Part shown: positions 14,753-22,058 of the stretch, in pieces
Numbering within the stretch: the stretch's first letter is position 1
Layout: the number at the start of each line of letters is the position of its first letter
Translations under genes and position numbers: made by a program
The notes under the pieces: model-generated
Told to the model about the DNA's origin: nothing
The model's database searches: none
Seen by the model: the letters and a program-made list of their open reading frames with translations, nothing else
Source of the DNA: Pseudomonadota bacterium
GTDB lineage: Bacteria > Pseudomonadota > Gammaproteobacteria > Xanthomonadales > Xanthomonadaceae
Length of the DNA stretch: 22,406 nucleotides
NCBI GenBank assembly: GCA_023425225.1
Contig: JAFADB010000135.1
Span: 1-22,406, forward strand
Reading direction: 5' to 3'

Positions 14753-15556
14753 TCAGCTGCGCAGTCCAACGCCGCGCTTGAGCAGCCACAGCGCCAACGC
14801 GCTCAGCACCGCGGTGAAGCCCAGCATCAGCGCGTACGCCACCCACAGCGGCACGTCGCTGGCGCCGAGCAGGCCGTAGCGGAAGGCGTTGACCATGTAG
14901 AAGATCGGGTTGGCGTGGGTGGCCGCCTCGGCCCAGCCGGGCAGCAGCTTGACCGAGTAGAACACTCCGCCCAGGTAGGTCAGCGGGGTCAGGATGAAGG
15001 TCGGCACGATCGCCACGTCGTCGAACTTGCGCGCATAGATCGCGTTGATGAAGCCGGCCAGCGAAAAGATCGTCGCGCCCAGCAGCACCGTGGTCAGCGT
15101 CACCAGCGGATGCGGGATGCGCACCGGGGTGAAGAACATGGCGATCAGCAGCACGATCACGCCCACCATCAGCCCGCGCGCCACTGCGCCGGCGACATAG
15201 CCCCACAGGATCACCCAGTTCGGCATCGGGCTGACCAGCAGCTCCTCGACGTGGCGGCCGAACTTGGCGCCGAAGAACGAGGAGGAGATGTTGCCGTAGC
15301 TGTTCTGGATCACGCTCATCATCACCAGGCCCGGCACGATGAAGGCCATGTAGCTGAAGCCGTCCATCTGCCCCACGCGCGAACCGATCAGGTTGCCGAA
15401 GATCAGGAAGTACAGCGTCATGGTGATCGCCGGCGGCACCAGGGTCTGGCCCCAGATGCGCAGGATGCGCTGCACTTCGCGGCGCATGATGGTGCCCAGG
15501 GCGATCCAGTTGCGGCGGGCCGGGGTGTCGTTGGCGGGAACGGGGGGCTGGCTCAT
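14753..15556 (-). CDS. ABC-2 type exporter permease (YadH-like)
   Basis: The product is 267 aa with about six hydrophobic segments and the ABC-2 layout. R-R-E-V-Q-R-I-L-R-I-W at about 24-34 leads into the first helix, and a loop carries S-Y-G-N-I-S-S-S-F-F-G-A-K. This is followed by E-E-L-L-V-S-P, the conserved cytoplasmic coupling motif. The later segment P-L-T-Y-L-G-G-V-F-Y-S is also typical of the YadH/NodJ branch. It pairs with the ATPase upstream (ATGA overlap) to form an exporter; the substrate is unknown. The ATG at 15556 is fixed by that overlap. The gene ends at 14753 and is followed by a 6-bp GC hairpin without U-tract. Confidence 0.9.
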   Translation of the reverse strand: MSQPPVPANDTPARRNWIALGTIMRREVQRILRIWGQTLVPPAITMTLYFLIFGNLIGSRVGQMDGFSYMAFIVPGLVMMSVIQNSYGNISSSFFGAKFGRHVEELLVSPMPNWVILWGYVAGAVARGLMVGVIVLLIAMFFTPVRIPHPLVTLTTVLLGATIFSLAGFINAIYARKFDDVAIVPTFILTPLTYLGGVFYSVKLLPGWAEAATHANPIFYMVNAFRYGLLGASDVPLWVAYALMLGFTAVLSALALWLLKRGVGLRS

Positions 15557-16497
15557 GCGGCCTTCTCCGTGGTCAGGCGCACGAACAGTTCTTCCAGGCG
15601 GTTGCTGCGCGTGCGCATCGAGCGCACGCGGATGCCGGCCGCGTCCAGTGCCTCGAACACGCGGTTGAGATCCATCGAGCGCGGCATGTCCAGCTCCAGC
15701 GTCTGCGCATCCGTCGCCGCCAGCGTGGTGCCGGCGATGGCCGGCAGCTGCGCCGGCAGCGCGCCGTCGATGTCCAGCACGAAGCCTTCCACGTCGAGCT
15801 TGGCCAGCAGTTCGCGCATCGGCCCCTGCTCGACGATCTGGCCGTGGTTGATGATCGCCAGGTGCCGGCACAGGCTCTCGGCCTCTTCCAGGTAATGCGT
15901 GGTCAGGATGATGGTGGTGCCGGCGGCGTTGATCTCGCGCAGCGTGCGCCACATGTCGCGGCGGATCTCGATGTCCACCCCGGCGGTGGGCTCGTCCAGG
16001 ATCAGCAGGCGCGGGCGGGTCATCATCGCGCGGGCGATCATCAGCCGCCGCTTCATGCCGCCGGACAGCGTGCGGCTCATCAAGTGCGCCTTCTCCCACA
16101 GGTGCGCGCGCTTGAGCTCGGCCTCGGCCAGCGGTTCGGCCTCGGCGCGCGGCATGCCGTAGAAGCCGGCGTAGTTGACCAGGATGTCGAAGGGCTTCTC
16201 GAACAGGTTGAAGTTGATCTCCTGCGGTACCAGCCCGATCAGCCGCATCGCCGCGCTGCGCTGCTTCACCAGGTCGGTACCGAACACCTCCACGCTGCCC
16301 GAGGACAGGTTCACCAGCGAACTGACGATGCCGATCAGGGTGGACTTGCCGGCGCCGTTGGGGCCGAGCAGGGCGAAGAAATCGCCTGGCGCCACGTCCA
16401 GCGACACCCCGCGCAGGGCCTGCACGCCGTTGTCGTAGACCTTGCGCAACTCGCGCACGCGCAAAGCGGGGAGAACGGAATCGGAGGCTGGAATCAA
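15553..16497 (-). CDS. ABC-2 type exporter ATP-binding protein (YadG-like)
   Basis: The product is 314 aa. The nucleotide-binding domain has Walker A G-P-N-G-A-G-K-S at 45-52, the Q-loop V-P-Q-E at about 90-93, the signature L-S-G-G-M-K-R at 144-150, Walker B L-L-I-L-D-E-P at 164-170 and the switch histidine H201. A C-terminal extension of about 80 residues follows, with a sub-domain common in YadG-type ATPases. The TTG start at 16497 has GAGAAG 7 bases upstream. No better in-frame start is visible, so the true N-terminus is slightly uncertain. It should power the adjacent permease. It is transcribed away from the reductase gene across a 105-base gap. Confidence 0.9.
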   Translation of the reverse strand: MIPASDSVLPALRVRELRKVYDNGVQALRGVSLDVAPGDFFALLGPNGAGKSTLIGIVSSLVNLSSGSVEVFGTDLVKQRSAAMRLIGLVPQEINFNLFEKPFDILVNYAGFYGMPRAEAEPLAEAELKRAHLWEKAHLMSRTLSGGMKRRLMIARAMMTRPRLLILDEPTAGVDIEIRRDMWRTLREINAAGTTIILTTHYLEEAESLCRHLAIINHGQIVEQGPMRELLAKLDVEGFVLDIDGALPAQLPAIAGTTLAATDAQTLELDMPRSMDLNRVFEALDAAGIRVRSMRTRSNRLEELFVRLTTEKAA

Positions 16498-16543
16498 GGT
16501 GGGTCTTCTCGCCGTGTTGACGACAGGGGTGGAAAGCGACGGC

Positions 16544-16549
16544 TATTAT
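16544..16549 (+). promoter_or_regulatory. Candidate -10 element upstream of the reductase gene
   Basis: TATTAT (5/6 to the consensus) stands out in a GC-rich background in the divergent gap. A TTGACG at 16517-16522 is the best -35-like hexamer but is 21 bases away, too far for a classical promoter. If initiation occurs near 16556, translation must begin at the GTG 16603 rather than at the GTG 16552. Confidence 0.3.
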
Positions 16550-16602
16550 AGGTGTCCCCGCCGGCCTGGCCCGGCGACAGACCGTTCCAGACCCTCTCCC
16601 CC

Positions 16603-17352
16603 GTGCCCCTCCAGTTCCCGCTCAAGCTGATCGACCGCCGCATGCTGGCGCCTGCGGTAGGCCATTACCGCTTCGTGCGCGACGACGGGCAGCCGCTGGA
16701 ATTCCTGCCCGGCCAGTTCATCCAGCTGCATTTCCACTACGCCGACGGCACCGCGACCAAGCGCAGCTACTCGCTGGCCACCCACCACGACCGCGCGCCC
16801 GCGGCCGGCGGCGAGGTGGAGATCGCGGTGAGCTTCGTGCCCGGCGGTGCGGCCACTGCGCTGTTCGAGGCGCTGGAGATCGGCGGCCACGTCACCGCCA
16901 GCGGGCCGTATGGACGCTTCTGCCTGCAGCCGGGCGACCGCAACCGCCGCTACCTGCTGATCGCCACCGGCACCGGCGTGACGCCGTACCGCTCGATGCT
17001 GGCCCTGCTGGAACGGGCGATGGCCGAGCGCGGGGTCGAAGTGGTGCTGCTGCAGGGCGCACGCACGCCAGCCGAGTTGCTGTACGGCGACGAGTTCCGC
17101 GCCTTCGCCGAGCGCCATCCCGGCTTCCGCTACATGCCCTGCTTCTCGCGCGAGCAGCCGGCGCAGCCGCATGCCGACGTGCGCCAGGGTTACGTGCAGC
17201 AGCACCTGGCCGAGATCGCGCCCGACGCGGAAGGCGACATCGCCTACCTGTGCGGCAACCCCGACATGGTCGATGCCTGTTTCGAGATGCTCAAGCAGGC
17301 AGGGCTTGCCTCGCAGCACATCCGGCGCGAGAAGTACGTCAGCTCCAAGTGA
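16603..17352 (+). CDS. fpr: Ferredoxin/flavodoxin--NADP+ reductase
   Basis: The product is 249 aa, the usual length of bacterial Fpr (E. coli about 248). It transfers electrons between NADPH and ferredoxin or flavodoxin through FAD. Motifs seen are R-S-Y-S-L-A-T at 54-60 (FAD isoalloxazine/ribityl site), G-G-A-A-T-A-L-F at 81-88 (FAD phosphate), A-T-G-T-G-V-T-P-Y at 121-129 (NADP) and C-G-N-P-D-M-V at 217-223. The C-terminus is E-K-Y-V-S-S-K. The GTG start at 16603 gives the family length; an in-frame GTG at 16552 would add 17 Pro-rich residues and would fall at or before the likely transcription start. Ribosome-site support is weak for both. The protein is cytosolic and stands alone. Confidence 0.88.
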   Translation: MPLQFPLKLIDRRMLAPAVGHYRFVRDDGQPLEFLPGQFIQLHFHYADGTATKRSYSLATHHDRAPAAGGEVEIAVSFVPGGAATALFEALEIGGHVTASGPYGRFCLQPGDRNRRYLLIATGTGVTPYRSMLALLERAMAERGVEVVLLQGARTPAELLYGDEFRAFAERHPGFRYMPCFSREQPAQPHADVRQGYVQQHLAEIAPDAEGDIAYLCGNPDMVDACFEMLKQAGLASQHIRREKYVSSK

Positions 17353-17424
17353 CGCGGCGGTGCTCCGCCATCGCCACGCCGCGGCTCCCGCCGCGCGTCA
17401 GCGCCGCAGGCACCCGCGCCAGCC

Positions 17425-17442
17425 TGTAAAGGACGCTTGACA
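17425..17442. promoter_or_regulatory. Operator copy 1 (TGTAAAG-N4-CTTGACA dyad)
   Basis: An 18-bp near-perfect dyad (one mismatch), centre 17433.5. Its right arm contains TTGACA (17437-17442), a consensus -35 hexamer, so a bound protein would block the promoter of the following cassette. The matching -10 region near 17460 is poor (CAAGCT). The dyad is a variant of copy 2, 44 bp downstream. Confidence 0.55.
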
Positions 17443-17464
17443 ACGCATCCGGCCTCGCCCAAGC

Positions 17465-17490
17465 TGCCTGTCAAGCGACCTTGACAGGCA
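17465..17490. promoter_or_regulatory. Operator copy 2 (11-bp perfect inverted repeat)
   Basis: TGCCTGTCAAG (17465-17475) and CTTGACAGGCA (17480-17490) are perfect inverted repeats with a 4-base spacer, centre 17477.5. The core TGTCAAG-N4-CTTGACA matches copy 1 with one change. The right arm covers the probable ribosome site (AGG 17486-17488) of the 52-aa ORF, so it could also act as an RNA hairpin hiding that site. Confidence 0.6.
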
Positions 17491-17495
17491 AGCGC

Positions 17496-17654
17496 ATGAA
17501 TCCTCGTCCGTGGTGCCGTTCGACCCCCGTTCCCTTGCCGGCCTGTGCGCTGGCGCTGCCGGCCTGCGGCACCCGCCAGCGGGCCGTGCTGGGCGTGGGC
17601 TTCGCGCTGCCGGGGCTGGCGCTCGGCGTGGCGGCGAAGCGGGGCCGGCCATGA
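17496..17654 (+). CDS. Small hypothetical protein (52 aa) at the head of the XRE cassette
   Basis: An ATG at 17496 opens a 52-codon frame whose TGA overlaps the ATG of the next gene (ATGA). This is the same coupling used at the next junction. AGG lies 7 bases upstream, inside the operator dyad. The peptide has two modestly hydrophobic Ala/Leu-rich stretches (about 12-23 and 31-47), three cysteines and a basic C-terminus, so it may be membrane-associated. No family was recognised. In GC-rich DNA a frame of this size can arise by chance; its support is the overlap and the position of the regulatory dyad directly before it. Confidence 0.5.
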   Translation: MNPRPWCRSTPVPLPACALALPACGTRQRAVLGVGFALPGLALGVAAKRGRP

Positions 17655-18235
17655 GCGGCTGCCGCCGCGGCGCGATCGTCGCGCTGTGCATCGGGCTGGC
17701 GCTGCTGCTGGCCGGCGTGGCCGGGCATTGGCTGTGGCGGCTGGACGATTACTGGTTCGGCCTGCTGATGGGCTGCGGCACCGGCGCGCTGATCGCCGCG
17801 GTGATGATGTGGTGGACGCCGGGCAGCCTGCGCGACAGCGCCCCGCCGGCACTGGCGCGGCGCTACTACCGCGAGTTCTTCCCGCCGATGGCCGTCTACG
17901 TGGTGGTGATGATGGTGTGGAAGCACCTGCTCGACGCGGTCGATGCGCGCTGGCTGCGGCTGCTCATCGCGCTGCTGCCGGCGCTGCTGGTGGTGCTGGT
18001 GATCCGGGCGATGGCGCGCTACGTGCGCGACAGCGACGAGCTGCAGCGGCGCATCGAGCTCGAATCGGTGGCCATCGCCGCCGGCCTGGTGGGCGGCGGC
18101 TACATGACCGCCGGCTTCCTGCAGTCGGCCGGGCTGATCGCGGTGCCGGCGGTGGTGGCGATGCTGTGGGTGTTCCCGGCGCTGTGCGCCACCTACGGCT
18201 TCACCAAGATCGTCATCGCCAGGCGTTACGCGTGA
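17651..18235 (+). CDS. Multi-pass membrane protein, partner of the XRE regulator
   Basis: The product is 194 aa with about six hydrophobic segments: residues about 8-27, 36-53, 79-92, 102-119, 140-158 and 162-180. A charged stretch R-D-S-D-E-L-Q-R-R-I-E-L-E-S lies near 125-140, before a glycine-rich helix G-L-V-G-G-G-Y. No transport or enzyme motif was recognised. The gene overlaps the 52-aa ORF before it (ATGA) and the regulator after it (GTGA). Small XRE regulators of this length are often encoded directly after a membrane protein of this kind, which suggests that they act as one unit. The function of the pair is not known to me. Confidence 0.85.
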   Translation: MSGCRRGAIVALCIGLALLLAGVAGHWLWRLDDYWFGLLMGCGTGALIAAVMMWWTPGSLRDSAPPALARRYYREFFPPMAVYVVVMMVWKHLLDAVDARWLRLLIALLPALLVVLVIRAMARYVRDSDELQRRIELESVAIAAGLVGGGYMTAGFLQSAGLIAVPAVVAMLWVFPALCATYGFTKIVIARRYA

Positions 18236-18429
18236 ACAACCGCATGCGCGAGCTGCGCGAGGCCCATGGCTGGTCGCAGGGCGAGCTGGCCGAGCGCCTG
18301 GGGGTGTCGCGGCAGACCATCAACGCGCTGGAAACCGGAAAGTACGACCCGAGCCTGCCGCTGGCCTTCCGCATCGGCGCGCTGTTCGGGCAGCCGATCG
18401 AGGCGATCTTCATTCCCGCAGAGGAGTAG
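18232..18429 (+). CDS. Small XRE-family (Cro/CI-type) transcriptional regulator
   Basis: The product is 65 aa, nearly all of it a single HTH_3 domain. M-R-E-L-R-E at about 5-10 is followed by W-S-Q-G-E-L-A-E-R-L-G-V-S-R-Q-T-I-N-A-L-E-T-G-K-Y-D-P (14-40), which includes the recognition helix around V-S-R-Q-T-I-N. It then reads P-S-L-P-L-A-F-R-I and ends in P-I-E-A-I-F. The family consists of stand-alone DNA-binding proteins without a sensor domain. The GTG start overlaps the preceding TGA. The two dyads at 17425-17490 at the head of the same cassette are good candidates for its binding sites, so autorepression is likely but inferred. Confidence 0.93.
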   Translation: MNNRMRELREAHGWSQGELAERLGVSRQTINALETGKYDPSLPLAFRIGALFGQPIEAIFIPAEE

Positions 18430-18470
18430 ACCGATGCACGACCCTTCATCCATCGCAGGAGTACGCTTGC

Positions 18471-20018
18471 ATGCCGCGTAAATACAGGATCCTGCTGGCC
18501 ATCGTGGTGGTGGCGGCCGTACTGGGGTGGAACCAGTGGCAACGGCATCGGCCGGCGGCCGGCGACGGCGACCGTGCCGCCGGCCCGGCCCGGCCGGCCG
18601 AGGCGCAGCCGGTCACCCGGCGCAGCTACGGCACGCTGGTCTTCGAGCCCTGCGCGTTGCCCGCGCCGACCGGCGCCTCGATCGAGGCGCAATGCACCAC
18701 GCTGCAGGTGCCCGAGGACGCGGCCGCACCGCAGGGGCGCACGATCGCGCTCAACATCGCCTGGCTGCCCGCCAAGGAGGAGGCCAACGCGACCGAGGAT
18801 CCGGTGTTCTTCCTCGCCGGCGGACCCGGGCAGTCGGCGGTGGAGAGCTACCCGCAGCTGGACCCGGCCTTCGCCGAGCTGCGCAAGCGCCGCCACGTGG
18901 TGCTGGTGGACCAGCGCGGCACCGGCAAGTCCAACCTGCTGAGCTGCCCGGTGTTGGGCAGCGAGCGCGAGCAGGAGGACGACCTGGCCGCCACGCTCAG
19001 GATCACCGAGTCCTGCCGCGACACCCTGTCGAAGAAGGCCGACCTGCGCCTGTACACCACCACCGAGGCGGTGCGCGACCTGGACGCGGTACGTGCCGCG
19101 CTCGGCGTGGACGCCATCAACCTGGTCGGCGTGTCCTACGGCACCCGCGTGGCGCAGCAGTACGCCATGCACCATCCGCAGCACACCCGCAGCATCGTGC
19201 TCGACTCGGTGGTGCCCAACACGCTGGTGCTGGGCAACATCTTCGCCCGCAACCTGGACGATGCGCTGGCGCTGCAGTTCGGCCAGTGCCAGCGCGACGC
19301 CACCTGCCGCGAGAAGCTCGGCGACCCGCGCAAGGAACTGGACACGCTGCTGCAGACGCTGCGCCGCGATCCGCCGCAGGTGCGCTATCGCGACGCGGCC
19401 ACCGGCGAGTTCGCGCAGACCCGGCTGCAGGCGGTACAGGTGGCCGGCCTGGTGCGCATGTATGCCTACATGCCGACCGTGGCCACGCTGCTGCCGGTGC
19501 TGATCCACGAGGCCAACCAGGGCCGCTACGAGTCGCTGACCGCGCTGATCCACATGTTGTACGGACAGCTCGAGGACGCGATGGCGATGGGCATGCAGTT
19601 CTCGGTGGTGTGCAACGAGGATGGCGACCGCATCGCCGCTTCGGCCGGCGACGCTGGCACCGTGCTCGGCAACATGCTGACCGACTTCATGGCCGCGCAG
19701 TGCAAGGTGTGGCCGAAGGGGCAGGTGCCGGACGACTTCCACCGGCCGCTGGCCACGCCGGTGCCGGCGCTGGTGCTGGAGGGCGAGTACGACCCGGTCA
19801 CGCCGCCGCGCTACGGCGAGGAAGTGGTCGCCACGCTGCCCAACGGCCGCCTGCTGGTGCTGCGCGGCCAGGGCCACAACGTCATCGGCGCCGGCTGCAT
19901 GCCCAAGCTGTTCGCCCAGTTCGTCGAGAAGACCGACGCCAAGGCGCTGGACGCCACCTGCCTGGACACGCTCGCCTACGCCCAGCCCTTCACCGGCTAC
20001 AACGGATGGAATCCATGA
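18471..20018 (+). CDS. Alpha/beta hydrolase, S33 family (tripeptidyl aminopeptidase-like)
   Basis: The product is 515 aa. An N-terminal hydrophobic helix (residues 6-20, K-Y-R-I-L-L-A-I-V-V-V) without clear cleavage site suggests a signal anchor facing the periplasm. The oxyanion-hole motif G-G-P-G is at 117-120 and D-Q-R-G-T-G at 147-152. The nucleophile elbow G-V-S-Y-G-T-R places Ser222. The likely acid is Asp441 in E-Y-D-P-V-T-P and the base is His469 in G-Q-G-H-N. Asp, His and the surrounding C-terminal part match the TAP-like C-terminal domain. The family contains proline/tripeptidyl aminopeptidases and related esterases; substrate unknown. AGGAG lies 9 bases before the ATG. The stop overlaps the next ABC gene as ATGA, so the hydrolase and the exporter are probably coexpressed. 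Confidence 0.9.
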   Translation: MPRKYRILLAIVVVAAVLGWNQWQRHRPAAGDGDRAAGPARPAEAQPVTRRSYGTLVFEPCALPAPTGASIEAQCTTLQVPEDAAAPQGRTIALNIAWLPAKEEANATEDPVFFLAGGPGQSAVESYPQLDPAFAELRKRRHVVLVDQRGTGKSNLLSCPVLGSEREQEDDLAATLRITESCRDTLSKKADLRLYTTTEAVRDLDAVRAALGVDAINLVGVSYGTRVAQQYAMHHPQHTRSIVLDSVVPNTLVLGNIFARNLDDALALQFGQCQRDATCREKLGDPRKELDTLLQTLRRDPPQVRYRDAATGEFAQTRLQAVQVAGLVRMYAYMPTVATLLPVLIHEANQGRYESLTALIHMLYGQLEDAMAMGMQFSVVCNEDGDRIAASAGDAGTVLGNMLTDFMAAQCKVWPKGQVPDDFHRPLATPVPALVLEGEYDPVTPPRYGEEVVATLPNGRLLVLRGQGHNVIGAGCMPKLFAQFVEKTDAKALDATCLDTLAYAQPFTGYNGWNP

Positions 20019-20770
20019 TCATCGCCGACCATCTCCGCAAGACCTTTCCCGGCAAGGGCCGCAAGGACGCCCCCGTGGTCGCCGTCGACGACGTCGGCTT
20101 CGAGGCGCATGACGGCCAGATCACCGGCCTGCTCGGCCCCAATGGCGCCGGCAAGACCACCACGCTGCGCATGCTCTACACGCTGATGAAGCCCGAGTCC
20201 GGCCGCGTGCTGGTGGACGGCATCGACGTGGCCGACGACCCGACCGCCGCGCGCCGCGCGCTCGGCGTGCTGCCCGACGCGCGCGGCGTGTACAAGCGCC
20301 TGACCGCGCGCGAGAACATCGAGTACTTCGGCGAGCTCAACGGCCTGGACAAGGCCACCATCGCCGCGCGCATCGCGGTGCTGTCGCGGGCGCTGCAGAT
20401 GGACGATTTCCTCGACCGCCGCACCGAGGGCTTCAGCCAGGGCCAGCGCACCAAGACCGCCATCGCCCGCGCGCTGGTGCATGACCCGCGCAACGTGATC
20501 CTCGACGAGCCGACCAACGGCCTGGACGTGATGACCACGCGCGGCCTGCGCGAGTTCCTCAGGCACCTGCGTGGCGAAGGCCGCTGCGTGATCTTCTCCA
20601 GCCACATCATGCAGGAGGTGGCCGCGCTGTGCGATCGCATCGTGGTGATCGCGCAGGGCCGGGTGGTGGCGCAGGGCACCGCCGACGAGCTGCGCGCGCG
20701 CGCCGGACAGGACAACCTGGAGGACGCCTTCGTCCACCTGATCGGCTCGGAGGAGGGCCTGCACGCATGA
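20015..20770 (+). CDS. natA: ABC exporter ATP-binding protein, NatA type
   Basis: The product is 251 aa. Walker A is G-P-N-G-A-G-K-T at 41-48, the signature F-S-Q-G-Q-R-T-K at 140-147, Walker B V-I-L-D-E-P at 161-166 and the switch histidine H197 in S-S-H-I-M. The Q-loop position reads L-P-D-A-R-G-V-Y-K-R-L-T, with Asp in place of the usual Gln, a deviation common in NatA-type proteins. ATG 20015 overlaps the hydrolase stop (ATGA). With the following permease it should form a two-subunit exporter. NatAB in Bacillus exports sodium; that specificity cannot be assumed here. Confidence 0.92.
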   Translation: MIIADHLRKTFPGKGRKDAPVVAVDDVGFEAHDGQITGLLGPNGAGKTTTLRMLYTLMKPESGRVLVDGIDVADDPTAARRALGVLPDARGVYKRLTARENIEYFGELNGLDKATIAARIAVLSRALQMDDFLDRRTEGFSQGQRTKTAIARALVHDPRNVILDEPTNGLDVMTTRGLREFLRHLRGEGRCVIFSSHIMQEVAALCDRIVVIAQGRVVAQGTADELRARAGQDNLEDAFVHLIGSEEGLHA

Positions 20771-21978
20771 GCGCCTCGTCGTTCTCCAACCTGTTGACCG
20801 TGCTGCGCAAGGAGCTGCGCGACTTCATGCGCGACCGCCGCACGCTGGTGTTCACCCTGCTGGTCGGCCCGCTGGTCTACCCGCTGCTGATGCTCGGCAT
20901 CGGCAAGCTCGGCGAGCTGCGCGCGCAGACCCAGCTGGAAAAGCCGGTGCACATCCCCATTGTCGGCCAGCAGCGCGCGCCCAACCTGGTCGCGTGGCTG
21001 GCCGGGCAGGGCATCCATGCCAAGCAGCTTGCCGGCGACGACGCGCAGCAGGCCGCCGCCGCCGATGCCGCCATCCGCGACCAGAGCGAGGACGTGGCGC
21101 TGCTGATCGACGAGCACTTCGCCGAGGACTGGCGCGACGGCCGGCCGGCCGGCGTCACCGTGGTGGCCGATTCGACCAGCCGCAACACCGAGCTGGTGGT
21201 GGCGCGGGTCAAGCGCGCGCTGGCGGTCTACGGCCAGCAGGTCGGCGCATTGCGCCTGCTGGCGCGCGGCATCGATCCGGGCATCGTCGGCGCGGTCGGC
21301 GTGCAGGACCGCGACCTGGCCACCGCCGAGGCCAAGCGCGGCCTGGTGATGTCGGTGCTGCTGCCGCTGCTGCTGGTGATGTGGGCCTTCATCGGCGGCG
21401 CGCACATCTCGATGGACGCCACCGCCGGCGAGCGCGAGCGGCAGTCGCTGGAGCCGCTGCTGGCCACGCCTGCGCCGCGCTGGGCGATCGTCAGCGGCAA
21501 GATGCTGGCCGCCACCACGCTGGGCGTGGTCAGCCTGGTGCTGACGCTGCTCTCGTTCAAGCTCAGCGCCAGCCTGGCCAGCGGGATGATGCGCATGCTC
21601 GACGTCAGCACCCCGGCCATCCTCAAGCTGCTGCTGGTGCTGCTGCCGCTGGTGCTGATCGGCACCGCGCTGCTGACCTTCCTGTCGGCCTCGGCCAAGA
21701 GCATGAAGGAAGCGCAGAGCCACATGACCTGGCTGATCTTCCTGCCGATGGTGCCCAGCTACGCGCTGATGGCCTATCCGCTGAAGAACCAGGCGCTGTG
21801 GCAGTACGCGGTGCCGTTCCTGTCGCAGAACCAGATGCTGGTGAAGATCACCCGCGGCGAGGCGGCCACCGCGCAGCAGTGGGCCGTCTACCTGGCCTGC
21901 GCGTTCGGCCTGGCGGTGCTGTTGTGGCTGGCGGCGACCTGGCGCTACAGGCAGGAGAAGCTGGCCATTTCCGGCTGA
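20767..21978 (+). CDS. natB: ABC exporter permease, NatB type (ABC-2 family)
   Basis: The product is 403 aa with ABC-2 family 3 architecture. After the amphipathic V-L-R-K-E-L-R-D-F-M-R-D-R-R-T it has a first helix (about 28-47), a long extracytoplasmic domain (about 50-190) and a C-terminal block of five hydrophobic segments. The segment G-E-R-E-R-Q-S-L-E-P-L-L-A-T-P is the conserved cytoplasmic coupling motif of NatB permeases and is clearly visible. ATG 20767 overlaps the natA stop as ATGA. It ends 27 bases before a strong terminator, so it is the last gene of the hydrolase-natA-natB unit. Confidence 0.92.
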   Translation: MSASSFSNLLTVLRKELRDFMRDRRTLVFTLLVGPLVYPLLMLGIGKLGELRAQTQLEKPVHIPIVGQQRAPNLVAWLAGQGIHAKQLAGDDAQQAAAADAAIRDQSEDVALLIDEHFAEDWRDGRPAGVTVVADSTSRNTELVVARVKRALAVYGQQVGALRLLARGIDPGIVGAVGVQDRDLATAEAKRGLVMSVLLPLLLVMWAFIGGAHISMDATAGERERQSLEPLLATPAPRWAIVSGKMLAATTLGVVSLVLTLLSFKLSASLASGMMRMLDVSTPAILKLLLVLLPLVLIGTALLTFLSASAKSMKEAQSHMTWLIFLPMVPSYALMAYPLKNQALWQYAVPFLSQNQMLVKITRGEAATAQQWAVYLACAFGLAVLLWLAATWRYRQEKLAISG

Positions 21979-22005
21979 TCCGCCGCCGCGCACCTCGTGC
22001 AAACG

Positions 22006-22033
22006 AAAAAGCCCGGATCGCTCCGGGCTTTTT
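22006..22033. terminator. Bidirectional rho-independent terminator
   Basis: A5-GCCCGGA (22006-22017), loop TCGC and TCCGGGC-T5 (22022-22033) form a 7-bp GC stem flanked by A- and T-runs. Read from the left it ends natB transcription; read from the right it ends the TonB-family gene. It lies in the 80-base gap between the two convergent genes. Confidence 0.92.
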
Positions 22034-22058
22034 CTTGGGCTTTCCGCTCGAGCCCGGA

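Noticed and set aside
16552..16602. Longer N-terminus for the NADP reductase starting at GTG 16552
   Set aside because: It would add a Pro-rich stretch not expected in the family and would begin at or before the likely transcription start following the TATTAT element.
17350..17400. Inverted repeat after the reductase gene as a terminator (TGACGCGGCGG and CCGCCGCGCGTCA)
   Set aside because: The arms pair only with a bulge, about 28 bases lie between them and no U-run follows.
18434..18481. 15-codon ORF with a good ribosome site (GAGGAG) between the XRE gene and the hydrolase
   Set aside because: It overlaps the hydrolase start in another frame and its ribosome site is part of the XRE coding end. 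It could be a leader peptide but nothing beyond spacing supports it.
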